64,000 bases of DNA from [Clostridium] celerecrescens 18A (GCF_002797975.1 NZ_PGET01000001.1:2170001-2234000); one strand, 5' to 3'. Shown: positions 44,155 to 52,809, counted from the stretch's first letter. Program-made: numbers and translations. The notes: a model not told the origin generated them from the letters alone.

Positions 44155-44218
44155 GAGGAGCATTGTGATAACGAAATCACGAATGTCTCCGTGACTGCCG
44201 TTTCTTCCAATGCTCCCC
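44155..44218 (-). terminator. Long hairpin terminator of the exporter operon
   Basis: GGAGCATTG and CAATGCTCC arms (44157-44165 and 44208-44216) enclose an inner CACG/CGTG stem. On the minus strand TCTTTATTTATT follows. It ends the ABC exporter transcript. Confidence 0.65.
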
Positions 44219-44245
44219 TTAGGATATGCAGTCCGGGGGCTTTGT

Positions 44246-46117
44246 CTAATCCAGTTCCACTGCCCCGGTATAAAGCTGATAATATCTGCCTTTTTGTTTC
44301 AGTAAATCCTCGTGATCTCCTCGCTCAATGATCTCACCGTTTTCCAAGACCATAATGGCATTGGCATTGCGTACCGTAGAAAGGCGGTGGGCAATCACAA
44401 ACGTAGTCCGGTTCGCCATGAGACGGTCCATCCCCCGTTCAATATGCTTTTCCGTTCTGGTATCCACGGAGCTGGTCGCTTCATCAAGAATCAGAACCGG
44501 TGCCTTTGAAATCGCAGCCCTTGCAATGTTTAAAAGCTGTCTCTGCCCCTGGCTTAAGTTGGCCCCATCACCTTCTAAAAGCGTATCAAAGCCAGCAGGC
44601 AGTCTCATGATAAAGGAATAAGCGGAGGCCGTCTTTGCCGCCTGGATCACCTCTTCATCCGTTGCCTCAAGCCTTCCGTAACGGATGTTTTCCATAACGG
44701 TTCCTGTAAACAAATGGGTATCCTGAAGGACCATAGCAATATTATGGCGCAGGTTTTCCCGTTTGATGTGACGGATATCCACTCCGTCGATGGTAATTTC
44801 ACCGCTCTGAATATCGTAGAAACGGTTCAGAAGATTTGTGATCGTGGTTTTTCCTGCTCCGGTAGAACCCACAAAGGCGATCTTCTGCCCGGGTTTTGCA
44901 TAAAGGCTTAAATCCTTTAAAATCACTTTGCCTGGGTCATAGCCAAAGGTCACATGGTTTAATTCCACATATCCGTTCATCGGATCAAGCTCAGCCGCAT
45001 CTTCGTCATCTGCAGGCTCCGGCTCCTCATCCATAACGGCAAATACTCGTTCTGCTCCTGCAAGAGCGGAGAATACATTGGTTACCTGCATGGACATCTC
45101 ATTGATCGGACGGCCGAACTGCCTGGAAAAGCTTAAGAATACGGTCAGACCGCCCACATCAAAGCCTCGGAGCACACAGAGAAGTCCTCCGATGCATGCA
45201 GTCAGAATATAGTTCAACTGGCTTAAATTTCCCATGACCGGCATCATCACGCTGCCATAAAACTGTGCGTGGATCATGTTGTTCCTTAGATCATCATTGA
45301 GGATTTCGAATTCTTCTTCTGCAACGTCTTCATGACAGAACACCTTTACTACCTTCTGGCCGCTGATAATTTCTTCAATATATCCATTTACAGCACCAAG
45401 AGAGCTTTGCTGAGCGGAAAAAAACTTCTGGCTTCTTGACGCCACAAAGCCGCCCACCCTCATCATAACAGGAATCATGATTATGGTCACCAGAGTCAAC
45501 CAGATATTTGTATATATCATAAGCACCAGGGTACCTATAATGCTTAAGACTCCGGTAAAAAGCTGGACCAGGGTGCTGCTTAGCATCTGACCGATGGTAT
45601 CCACATCATTGCTGAACCGGCTCATCAGATCACCGGTGTTATTGGTGTCATAAAACCGTACCGGCAGGGTCTGAATTTTGCTGAATAAATCATCCCTGAT
45701 CTTTTGGAGGGCATTTTGCGCAACCGTCAGCATAATTCTGGATTGAGCATAGTTAGCAATAACACCGATGAGAAAAACGGCAGCCATAGCCGCAAGACCT
45801 TTTGCAAGGCCTGACACACTTCCCAGCCCGCCTCCGGGAGGTGCGATATATTGATTTATAATGGGTCTTAGCATATAAGAACCGGCTAACGTCGCAAGCG
45901 TACCAATAATGACGCAGACAAACGCCGCTCCCATGTAAAACTTATATTCATTTAAATAAGACATAAGGCGCCGGATGGTTTCTTTGGCGTTTTTCGGGAG
46001 GCGGCCCTTGATCTGCCGGCCGCCTCCATTCCCACCCATGGGTCCATGACTTTTGACTGGCTGGGAAGACCGGCTATAACGCCTTTTTAAGCTGTTTATT
46101 TTCTTTTGCTCATCCAT
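44246..46117 (-). CDS. ABC exporter half-transporter, consensus-site subunit
   Basis: A 623-residue half-transporter: a Gly/Arg-rich cytoplasmic N terminus (residues 1-45), six transmembrane helices, then an ATPase. Walker A is GSTGAGKTT, the signature is LSQGQRQLL, and Walker B LILDEATSSVD has a proper catalytic glutamate. It pairs with the upstream half-transporter to form a heterodimer of the BmrCD/TM287-288 kind that exports drugs or lipids. The start overlaps the stop of the partner (TAATG). Confidence 0.9.
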   Translation of the reverse strand: MDEQKKINSLKRRYSRSSQPVKSHGPMGGNGGGRQIKGRLPKNAKETIRRLMSYLNEYKFYMGAAFVCVIIGTLATLAGSYMLRPIINQYIAPPGGGLGSVSGLAKGLAAMAAVFLIGVIANYAQSRIMLTVAQNALQKIRDDLFSKIQTLPVRFYDTNNTGDLMSRFSNDVDTIGQMLSSTLVQLFTGVLSIIGTLVLMIYTNIWLTLVTIIMIPVMMRVGGFVASRSQKFFSAQQSSLGAVNGYIEEIISGQKVVKVFCHEDVAEEEFEILNDDLRNNMIHAQFYGSVMMPVMGNLSQLNYILTACIGGLLCVLRGFDVGGLTVFLSFSRQFGRPINEMSMQVTNVFSALAGAERVFAVMDEEPEPADDEDAAELDPMNGYVELNHVTFGYDPGKVILKDLSLYAKPGQKIAFVGSTGAGKTTITNLLNRFYDIQSGEITIDGVDIRHIKRENLRHNIAMVLQDTHLFTGTVMENIRYGRLEATDEEVIQAAKTASAYSFIMRLPAGFDTLLEGDGANLSQGQRQLLNIARAAISKAPVLILDEATSSVDTRTEKHIERGMDRLMANRTTFVIAHRLSTVRNANAIMVLENGEIIERGDHEDLLKQKGRYYQLYTGAVELD

Positions 46118-47856
46118 TATGCACCTTCCTCCTTATCCAAATCTCTCTGGGAATAGTAAATTTCCTGATAAGCCTCGCAGGACTTTAGCAGCTGTTCATG
46201 GGATCCCATACCTACGATCTGTCCGTCATCAAGCACGATGATCTTATCCGAGCTTTCCACGGATCCGATCCGCTGGGCAATGATGAATTTGGTAGTGTCT
46301 TTCAGGGTCGTCTGGAAGCACTGGCGGATACGGGCTTCGGTTGCTGTGTCCACAGCAGAGGTGCTGTCATCCAGAATCAGTATTTTCGGCTTCTTTAAAA
46401 GAGCCCTGGCAATGCAAAGTCTTTGTTTCTGGCCTCCAGATACATTGGAACCTCCCTGGCCCAGATCCGTGCTATATCCATCCTTAAAATTAGTAACAAA
46501 GCCATCAGCCTGAGCACTTTCCGCCATTAGGATGATTTCTTCCATGGAGGCATTCTCATCACCCCAGCGGAGATTTTCTTCAATGGTTCCTGAAAAAAGG
46601 ACATTTTTCTGTAAAACCATTCCGACACCTTCCCGAAGGTTCCTGATGGAATAATCCCTTACATCAATGCCATCCACCAGAACTTGTCCTTCATCCGCAT
46701 CGTAAAGGCGGGGGATCATCTGTACGAGTGATGTCTTTCCGCTTCCTGTAGAGCCAATGATTCCAATGGTTTCTCCAGGCTCTGCAGTAAAATTAATGTG
46801 TTTTAAAACCATTTCATCCATTCCCTTTACATACTGGAAGGAAACATCACGAAATTCCACCTTACCGCTTGTAACCTGGGCTGATAGTTCAGAAGCATGT
46901 TCATCTGTCAAATCGATCTCTGTATCCAGAACCTCTCTGACACGCCTTAAGGAAGCCATGGCCCTGGAAGCCTGCAAAAACACCATGGATAACAGCATCA
47001 GGGACATGAGGATCTGTACGATGTAGGTGGTAAACGCCGTTAAATCACCTACGGGCATCTTACCTGCTATAATGAGATTGCCCCCATACCAGACCACAGC
47101 AAGGGTCGTGACGTTCATGGCAAGCATCATCACCGGCATACTGGTTATAACAATCTTCATGGCATCAAGGCTGCCTTCCTTTAAATCCCGGTTAGTGGCC
47201 TGAAATTTCTTTTCCTCAAAATCTTCCCTGACAAAGGACTTAATGACACGCACATTGGTCAAGGCTTCCTGCACACCGGAGTTTAAGCGGTCGATCTTCT
47301 TTTGCATTACCTCAAAGCGCGGAAATGCCGCCTTTAAAATCAAAAAGATACCAAAGACCAGCAAAGGAATCACCACCAGAAGTATTACCATCAGCTGGCG
47401 GTTCATGAGATAGGCCATAATAAGGCCGCCGATCAGCAGGCCCGGGGCCCTAAAAAGCAGACGCAGGCTCATCATGACCACATTTTGAATCTGCTGGATA
47501 TCATTGGTCAACCTGGTAACCAATGACCCTGTGCTGAAATCATCAATATTCTTAAAGGAAAACTGCTGGACTTTATGAAACACATCCTTTCTCAGGTCTG
47601 TGCTGAAGCAAATAGATGCTTTGGAGGAAAAATAGGATGCTCCGATACCTCCCGCCGCCATGACAACGGCGATGGCAACCATTCTGCCTCCCATTTTTAA
47701 AATGTATTCTACATCTCTTTCGGCAATTCCGTTGTTAATGATCAGGGACGTCAGCCTGGGAAGCATGATCTCACCAAACACTTCCGTTAACATTAAGAGG
47801 GGCGCCAGTATAAAAGCTCCCAGATAAGGCCTGATATATTTCCAATATCGTTTCAA
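46117..47856 (-). CDS. ABC exporter half-transporter, degenerate-site subunit
   Basis: A 579-residue half-transporter with six helices and an ATPase. Walker A is GSTGSGKTS and the signature is VSGGQKQRL. Walker B reads LILDDSTSAVD, where an aspartate replaces the catalytic glutamate, as in the inactive site of heterodimeric exporters. The start is a TTG at 47856 with GAGAGGA eight bases upstream. It lies four bases after the MarR gene and is coupled to its partner, so MarR probably controls export. Confidence 0.9.
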   Translation of the reverse strand: MKRYWKYIRPYLGAFILAPLLMLTEVFGEIMLPRLTSLIINNGIAERDVEYILKMGGRMVAIAVVMAAGGIGASYFSSKASICFSTDLRKDVFHKVQQFSFKNIDDFSTGSLVTRLTNDIQQIQNVVMMSLRLLFRAPGLLIGGLIMAYLMNRQLMVILLVVIPLLVFGIFLILKAAFPRFEVMQKKIDRLNSGVQEALTNVRVIKSFVREDFEEKKFQATNRDLKEGSLDAMKIVITSMPVMMLAMNVTTLAVVWYGGNLIIAGKMPVGDLTAFTTYIVQILMSLMLLSMVFLQASRAMASLRRVREVLDTEIDLTDEHASELSAQVTSGKVEFRDVSFQYVKGMDEMVLKHINFTAEPGETIGIIGSTGSGKTSLVQMIPRLYDADEGQVLVDGIDVRDYSIRNLREGVGMVLQKNVLFSGTIEENLRWGDENASMEEIILMAESAQADGFVTNFKDGYSTDLGQGGSNVSGGQKQRLCIARALLKKPKILILDDSTSAVDTATEARIRQCFQTTLKDTTKFIIAQRIGSVESSDKIIVLDDGQIVGMGSHEQLLKSCEAYQEIYYSQRDLDKEEGA

Positions 47857-47860
47857 GTTA

Positions 47861-48364
47861 TTAATCCTCTCTTTCTGTCGTATCCTTTTCTAAAGGGAGA
47901 TGAGATAAATTATTATATACACGATCCAGGTATTGCCCTATAGCAGCCATTTCATCCGCTGAAAAATCACGAAACATCCGTTCTTCTACATTATGAAAAA
48001 ATTCCCGGCTATGCTTTACCGTGTGTTTTCCCTTCTCCGTCAGACAAAGCTTATTCATCCGGTTATCCTCCTGATCCACCACCCTGGTGATGTACCCACC
48101 TTTTTCCAGCTTCTTTACCGATACCGCTATGGTGGCAGTGGATACATAAAGGCGTTCTGCAATCTCCTTCTGGGATACATTGGAATGGTCAGCCAGCATC
48201 ATAAGAATCTGATGCTGGCTGCGGTATACCCCTGTCTCCTTCAGGCGTTCATCCAGAATATACCGGTGCAGCTTCATAATCCTCATATATCTTACCATCA
48301 CGCCGTGGGCCGGTGAAAAATCTCCCTTAAGTCCCTTATCCCGGAATGGGCACATTGGTTTCAT
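47861..48364 (-). CDS. MarR-family regulator of the exporter
   Basis: A 167-residue winged-helix regulator: N-terminal helices, SQKEIAERLYVSTATIAVSV as the recognition region, the wing DQEDNRMNKLCLTEKG and a helical C terminus. It is the first gene of the operon with the exporter. A perfect 14-base palindrome overlaps its transcription start, so it is likely an autorepressor released by a drug or other small molecule. ATG at 48364 follows AAAGGGG; TTG at 48370 is an alternative. Confidence 0.9.
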   Translation of the reverse strand: MKPMCPFRDKGLKGDFSPAHGVMVRYMRIMKLHRYILDERLKETGVYRSQHQILMMLADHSNVSQKEIAERLYVSTATIAVSVKKLEKGGYITRVVDQEDNRMNKLCLTEKGKHTVKHSREFFHNVEERMFRDFSADEMAAIGQYLDRVYNNLSHLPLEKDTTERED

Positions 48365-48397
48365 TTGCAAATATTCCCCTTTCTGTTAGCTTCCTAA

Positions 48398-48411
48398 TAA
48401 TTAGCTAATTA
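48398..48411. promoter_or_regulatory. MarR-type operator
   Basis: TAATTAGCTAATTA is a perfect palindrome located just downstream of the predicted transcription start (about 48415), where repressor binding would block the promoter. Confidence 0.75.
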
Positions 48412-48421
48412 ACTATGTAGT

Positions 48422-48450
48422 AGTATATCACCATTTTTTCCGGTTTGCAA
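48422..48450 (-). promoter_or_regulatory. Promoter of the marR-exporter operon
   Basis: TTGCAA (48450-48445), a 17-base spacer and TATACT (48427-48422) on the minus strand. Confidence 0.78.
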
Positions 48451-48556
48451 CCCGGAAAATTTTGAAAATTTTATGAATTTTCTTAATAGCATAACCTATT
48501 ATTAAACTTCCATTCCATGTCCAAAAAACTTTTATATCCACTCTGCCTGTAAGATT

Positions 48557-49180
48557 TTACACCCGTTCTATTCCCCTGGGTATCTCCATGGCATTGGACA
48601 GCTGAATCATCTGATCCCTCAGCTCTAAGTACTCCTTGCTGCTCATGTCCTTGATCGGCCTTTGCCTTTCGTATAATTTATGCATTTCCCCATTTTTTAT
48701 AGAAAAGCTTTCCGGTGTATGATACTGTATTTCAAAAATCTGGCCATTAGGCGAATATAAGGTGGTGTTGATCCCCTTATAAGGACTCTGCCTGTCAAGC
48801 CAGTAATTTTTAATTTCAACCGTATGAAAGCCAGCTTCCCAATAAAGCTCCATGGCTATTAAAACCTTCTCCGCAAGCTCTTCTGCAGGAGCTGTATAGG
48901 TATATCTCAATATGTCCTTAACCTCGTATCTCTGGCAGCCAGGGTCGTATTTCCTTTGAAGCTTTTCCAAATAAGAATCCCTGGATTTTATGCGGTTTTC
49001 TACACCTGCCATATCCATTCCAGTCCGCCCTGCCATTGCTCTGACCTGTCTTGTAATTTTAGGTTCACACACCGCAGCCCTGATGTAACAGGACATTCCT
49101 TTTATCTGAGGTCTGATAACCCCATGATCATACTGCTTTTCAACGGCCAGTCGGTTCCGCCACATTTTCTCCCCACGCAT
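48557..49180 (-). CDS. Small RelA/SpoT-like domain protein
   Basis: A 207-residue soluble protein. The segment SPYKGINTTLYSPNGQIFEI followed by QYHTPESF resembles the RelA/SpoT nucleotidyltransferase core (YrslHtt...g..fEiQ..T), and a KNGEMHKLYERQRP helix follows. There is no HD hydrolase, TGS or ACT domain, so it is not the housekeeping enzyme. Similar short proteins occur alone or fused to phage head proteins. Catalytic residues for pyrophosphate transfer cannot be confirmed, so (p)ppGpp synthesis is uncertain. It is monocistronic, with AAAGGAAA upstream. Confidence 0.55.
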   Translation of the reverse strand: MRGEKMWRNRLAVEKQYDHGVIRPQIKGMSCYIRAAVCEPKITRQVRAMAGRTGMDMAGVENRIKSRDSYLEKLQRKYDPGCQRYEVKDILRYTYTAPAEELAEKVLIAMELYWEAGFHTVEIKNYWLDRQSPYKGINTTLYSPNGQIFEIQYHTPESFSIKNGEMHKLYERQRPIKDMSSKEYLELRDQMIQLSNAMEIPRGIERV

Positions 49181-49300
49181 TGTACCAAATTTCCTTTGAC
49201 ATTTTTATCATATCTTTCAGTATATGCACCATTCCCGGAAATTGTGTCTGTAACATTACCTGACCGATGAAGATAATCCTGCAGGCGGATATTTATGTAA

Positions 49301-49336
49301 AAGCGGAGGCCTCAATTTATAAGCAGGCCCCCGCTT
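49301..49336 (-). terminator. Terminator after the Cys-rich protein gene
   Basis: AAGCGGAGGCCT and AGGCCCCCGCTT (plus strand) pair with one mismatch. On the minus strand TTTTACATAAAT follows. Confidence 0.6.
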
Positions 49337-49345
49337 CTATTATCT

Positions 49346-49633
49346 CTATTCGAAAAAATCTTCTTGAAAATCACGGCCAAAATTGCGGTCACGATCACAG
49401 TCACGATCGCGGTCACGATCACGGTCACGATCACGCCGGCAGCAGTGGCACCGTGGATCATTACAGCCTGCTCTGAAACCAGCACAGAATGCTCTTCTTC
49501 TTTCTTCTTCACATTCGTCACGCTCGCGTTCATCTTCACAATCGCGATCGCGGAAATTACGACATCTGCAGCATCTGCAGCATCCACAGCCGAATCTGCA
49601 GTTATTTCTGCATCCTCCGAAAAAGCAGCACAT
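49346..49633 (-). CDS. Cys/Arg/Asp-rich small protein
   Basis: A 95-residue protein starting MCCFFGGCRNNCRFGCGCCR. It has a dense cysteine N terminus, a middle of acidic and basic residues, a second cysteine cluster (CNDPRCHCC), a run of alternating Arg-Asp (RDRDRDRDRDRD) and an aromatic acidic end (QEDFFE). GAGAGG lies eight bases before the ATG, and a terminator follows. The Arg-Asp run comes from a short DNA repeat. The composition recalls Cys-rich spore coat or exosporium proteins of clostridia, but I know no exact family. Plus-strand frames in the same stretch (His-Asp or Arg-Ser repeats) are mirror images of the repeat. Confidence 0.6.
   Translation of the reverse strand: MCCFFGGCRNNCRFGCGCCRCCRCRNFRDRDCEDERERDECEEERRRAFCAGFRAGCNDPRCHCCRRDRDRDRDRDRDCDRDRNFGRDFQEDFFE
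49380..49440. repeat. Short tandem repeat CGATCACGGTCA-type
   Basis: Degenerate 6/12-base units (GGTCAC/GATCAC) encode the alternating Arg-Asp run. It is a candidate for length variation by slippage. Confidence 0.75.
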
Positions 49634-49859
49634 ATATAACACCTCTCTTTTTTTAATTGTACTATATTATATGGGACACATAGACAAGGTGTGAAATCTG
49701 CCGTTTTCAAGGTATTCTGGACCAAAAAACACTGACTTAACTCTTTTCCCGCGCATTGTAAATATTACGGAAGATAGAACATTACCCACAACAGGGGTAA
49801 TTCCCAAACATTCAGCCTCCTTTACCGCTTCTGTCAAAATTCAGCTTTGAAGCTTCGGA

Positions 49860-50411
49860 CTACAATTGAAAGAGGGTTTTTATTTTCTGAGCAACAATGT
49901 CAGGTGAAATATGTGTATTATCAATCTTAATATAATTATCAAATGGTATTTCCCCGTCATTACTTACTAAACGGTATTTTCCATCAGCATCTATCAATCT
50001 TTGATTAGAAATACCAATATCCCGTTTCGATGCCTTGTTGTGCAATCTGTTTTCGGTCGTATTTCTTTCCAAACGTACTTCTCTTGAAGCGACTAGTTCA
50101 ACATAGTAAAATTCAGTTTTGAATGGCCTGAATATATCCTTGACATGTTCAATATAATCCCAATCGGACTTCTGGTCAAACGTCCACATATAAGTAAAAA
50201 TAAGTCCATAATTATTAGATGCTGCAAATTCTTCAAAAACCACATCTCTTAAACGAGAAGTTATTCTTCCATTGTAAGAACCAAAAATCTCAATTACAGG
50301 CTCAATTGTCATATGATTATGGAACAAACGTAAGTCTGAGATTTTCATCAATTCCTGTCCAACTGTCATTTTTCCAACAGATGCATTTCCAATAATAAAT
50401 ACAACTTTCAT
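49860..50411 (-). CDS. P-loop NTPase, small kinase-like
   Basis: A 183-residue protein. The N-terminal Walker A is GNASVGKMTVG (residues 8-18), LFHNHMTIEPV follows, and an arginine-rich lid is near ASREVRLERNTTENR. This layout matches small AAA/chloramphenicol phosphotransferase-like or shikimate-kinase-like P-loop kinases. The substrate is unknown. It is monocistronic with GGGGG ten bases upstream, and its base composition is more AT-rich than the flanking operons. Confidence 0.7.
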   Translation of the reverse strand: MKVVFIIGNASVGKMTVGQELMKISDLRLFHNHMTIEPVIEIFGSYNGRITSRLRDVVFEEFAASNNYGLIFTYMWTFDQKSDWDYIEHVKDIFRPFKTEFYYVELVASREVRLERNTTENRLHNKASKRDIGISNQRLIDADGKYRLVSNDGEIPFDNYIKIDNTHISPDIVAQKIKTLFQL

Positions 50412-50533
50412 AAGATCACTACCCCCATAATATAAGCAACTTTATAAATAGAATACCATCCTGTTTACCAACTATCAATCCACCAAATTAGCGCTTTGGG
50501 GTTAACAAGTGCCAAATGCCGACAGTGAAGCTA

Positions 50534-50845
50534 TTATACCTTGATGCCTTCAAGGATACAAACAACTACATTTTTAATAAAATCAGAGTCTATTTCATCA
50601 CCCGTTACCAGCATTCGGTAAAATAGCGGGGTGAAAATAAAATCAATGCTCAGTTCTATATCCATCTCTTTTTTTAGTTCTCCTCTGTCCAGTCCACGCT
50701 GTAAAATTTCCCGTGCAGCCAGACGACGCGGCGCGAAATACCGTGTCCGATAGGCATTGGCCACATCTTGATCAAATTGTCCCTGTGCAATGAGTTCAGT
50801 GATTACACGCCCCTCTGTTTCCAAAAAATCGCTTAAATTGCCAAG
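50534..50845 (-). pseudogene. Truncated TetR-family regulator (C-terminal part)
   Basis: The last 100 codons (from about NLSDFLETEGRVITELIAQG to the end ILEGIKV) look like the ligand-binding C terminus of a TetR regulator with its helices intact. The DNA-binding half is absent: upstream, the frame runs through the antisense of an OYE gene and makes no sense. It is read as a regulator cut by a deletion whose junction is near 50840-50850. Confidence 0.65.
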
Positions 50846-51766
50846 CTGGGCGGAGCAGGCCTTATTATTCAGGAAGGTACCTGCGTTGAACGGACCGGCC
50901 GGCTTACAGACTCCCAGCTTGGAATTTGGGAAGATGGACACATTGAGGGGCTTAAAAGAATTACCGATGCGGTTCATCAGTATCACACTCCTATTTTTGT
51001 ACAGCTCCATCACGCGGGGGTCTTTGGTTTCATGGAGGATACTGTTTGTCCAAGCGATATCACCTGTACCGTCAAGGGTAAGGAAAAACAGGCCCGTGCG
51101 TTGACCATTGAAGAATTGCACCATATTCAGCACTCTTTTGTTTCTGCGGCAGAGCGTGCAGTAAAGGCCAGATACGACGGGGTGGAAATTCATGCTTGTC
51201 ATAACTACTTAATTTCTCAGTTTTATAATACTCTCGTCAACAGGCGAACCGATGTCTACGGCAAACAACCCTCCCTGTTTGCACTTGAGGTCATTCGCGA
51301 AATTCGTCGTCGGGTACCGGAATCATTTGTGATCGGGGTACGTCTTGGGGCATTTGAGCCTACACTTGCAGACAGCATTGCTCAAGCAGTAGAACTCGAA
51401 GAAAACGGTGTTGATTTTCTGGATATTTCCTATGGGTTTGAGCAGAGATCCTATCCTGAAAAGCCTGAAAATTATCCCTTTAGTGACCGCATTTACGCAG
51501 CACAGGAAATCAGAAAAAGAGTTTCCATTCCTGTTTTCGCCGTCGGAGGAATCGCATCCGGGGAACAGGCTGAGGAAATTCTGCAAAAAACCGGTGTAGA
51601 TATGGTCGATATCGGGAGAGGAACTCTGGTAAATCCGAACTGGGCCAACGATGCTAAGTCAGGGCGGGATGTAGGTACCTGCTTATACTGCAAAACCTGT
51701 ATGTGGCGGGTTCATGCCGATAAATGCCCCGGAAGAAAACTCTTTTTGCATAAAACAACATACTGA
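50837..51766 (+). pseudogene. 5'-truncated NADH:flavin oxidoreductase (OYE family)
   Basis: An open frame of 309 codons without a start codon. From KLGGAGLIIQEGTCV it matches the old yellow enzyme barrel (IWEDGHIEGLKRITDAVHQY, IFVQLHHAGV, DGVEIHACHNYLISQFYN, FAVGGIASGEQAEEIL, VDIGRGTLVNPNWA) and ends with Cys-rich CLYCKTCMW. The first 40-50 residues, promoter and ribosome site are gone. Translation from the internal ATG at 51032 would lack part of the barrel. The frame begins directly against the tetR remnant on the other strand. Confidence 0.75.
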
Positions 51767-51811
51767 TAAAATTGCTGTAGTTTTTATCATTTTCCCAAAT
51801 GTAGGTTGACT

Positions 51812-51961
51812 TTAAGAACTCTGCTGTTGTTTCTCCAGGTCCATAAATAGGTGCCTGTATGGACGAATTGCAATGATCTTATAATCCGGATCCGATTCTC
51901 CGGGAACATCAAGGCAGATGCCGACCCTCTTTTCAAGTCATTTTATATACTCAGTATCCAT
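51812..51961 (-). pseudogene. Short gene remnant with in-frame TGA
   Basis: An ATG at 51961 with a strong AAGGAG site begins MDTEYIK, then TGA, then LEKRVGICLDVPGESDPDYK and IIAIRPYRHLFMDLE before a final stop. A TGG-to-TGA change would restore the frame. The later part has plausible continuation in other frames too, so frameshifts are also likely. The family is not recognised. Confidence 0.4.
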
Positions 51962-52175
51962 TGTTCATATCTCCTTATTAATACTAATTTTCCGAATATT
52001 CCTAATATTTATGGGAATTATAATTGTGACCCATCTCGTGTATAAGCCTGAGTAACCTGCCTTTTCGTTACTTGGGCTTTTCTCCCCACAAGTTTAATCT
52101 CCTATGTAGATCTGCCGAATTTGATAAGTTATCAATCAGATCCGGCGGATTACTTGGAATACTAAAACTTCACCT
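51962..52175. other. Intergenic, no gene seen
   Basis: AT-rich sequence with a GAGTAACCTGCC...TTACTTGGGCTTTTCT segment resembling a weak terminator. Plus-strand open frames here have no ribosome site. Confidence 0.35.
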
Positions 52176-52331
52176 TTATAACCAATCATCGTTACCGCAT
52201 ACATCACTTTTAGAGTCAAATACTGGCCTCGATATGGTAAATCCTAGTGTCATGAATACTGCCATAGCAACAACATACAGTACAGAAACTTTAACCAATG
52301 TTGTTGCTGTTTTTATAATTTTTATAACCAT
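52176..52331 (-). CDS. Small membrane peptide, candidate signal peptide gene
   Basis: A 51-residue product: basic N terminus MVIKIIKTATTLVKVS, a hydrophobic helix VLYVVAMAVFMTLGF, and an extracellular tail SRPVFDSKSDVCGNDDWL with one cysteine. AAGGAAG is six to eight bases before the ATG. It lies downstream of, and on the same strand as, a LytTR-type two-component system, a position typical of peptide pheromone or bacteriocin genes. No AgrB-like protease is in the window, so a signalling role is only a possibility. Confidence 0.5.
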   Translation of the reverse strand: MVIKIIKTATTLVKVSVLYVVAMAVFMTLGFTISRPVFDSKSDVCGNDDWL

Positions 52332-52345
52332 CCTATCTTCCTTTC

Positions 52346-52567
52346 TTAAGCTACTGAATATCCTCTATTAATATTTACACTTAGCATACCCAGCGAAAGT
52401 AAATGTAATCCATTTGTACAGCAGTTATCTTGGTTCTCACTGTCAGGCCGGAAGGTTATATAAAGCTTGTTCACACTTTTTATGTAAAATACATATATTA
52501 ATACTGAACAGATTATCAAACGTAGGGAAAACTTTTTAGCACTCCAATAAAGGAAAGAACACCTCAT
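52346..52567 (-). CDS. Small hypothetical membrane protein
   Basis: A 73-residue frame with one hydrophobic helix (LRLIICSVLIYVFYI) and a tail with a CC pair (QDNCCTNGLHLLSLGML). GGGAG is about 11 bases upstream. It ends 14 bases before the start of the 51-residue peptide, so the two could form a tiny operon. An overlapping frame from an ATG near 52620 (MDKYYRTSYQELGRRSKNEV) also looks protein-like and competes with it. Confidence 0.35.
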   Translation of the reverse strand: MRCSFLYWSAKKFSLRLIICSVLIYVFYIKSVNKLYITFRPDSENQDNCCTNGLHLLSLGMLSVNINRGYSVA

Positions 52568-52638
52568 TTTTACTTCTTCTCCCTAATTCCTGATATGAAG
52601 TTCTGTAGTACTTATCCATCATGATTGTATTGTGTACT

Positions 52639-52675
52639 CCAGGGGTGAAGATCATAGGTTTTCGCCCCTATTTTT
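52639..52675 (+). terminator. Terminator-like hairpin on the plus strand
   Basis: AGGGGTGAA and TTCGCCCCT arms with ATTTTTCTG after them. No plus-strand gene ends here, so it may be left from a lost gene. Confidence 0.5.
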
Positions 52676-52809
52676 CTGTATATCTTCTGATTCCATTTTG
52701 CAGACCTCTTTTACATTTTTTAGCGGCAGTTGACCTGCTGTGTTCCGTTATTTATCTGCTTTCCGTCATAGGTGTAGATGTTGTCTATATTTACACCGTC
52801 GACAGAGAC

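Noticed and set aside
49380..49440. CRISPR-like repeat array
   Set aside because: The units are 6-12 bases with no unique spacers and lie inside a coding frame.
49267..49694. Plus-strand frames with His-Asp and Arg-Ser repeats
   Set aside because: They are other readings of the short tandem repeat inside the minus-strand Cys-rich gene. The minus-strand frame has the ribosome site, terminator and non-random cysteines.
52072..52371. A 99-codon plus-strand frame
   Set aside because: No ribosome site. It is antisense to the 51-residue peptide gene, whose start signals are better.
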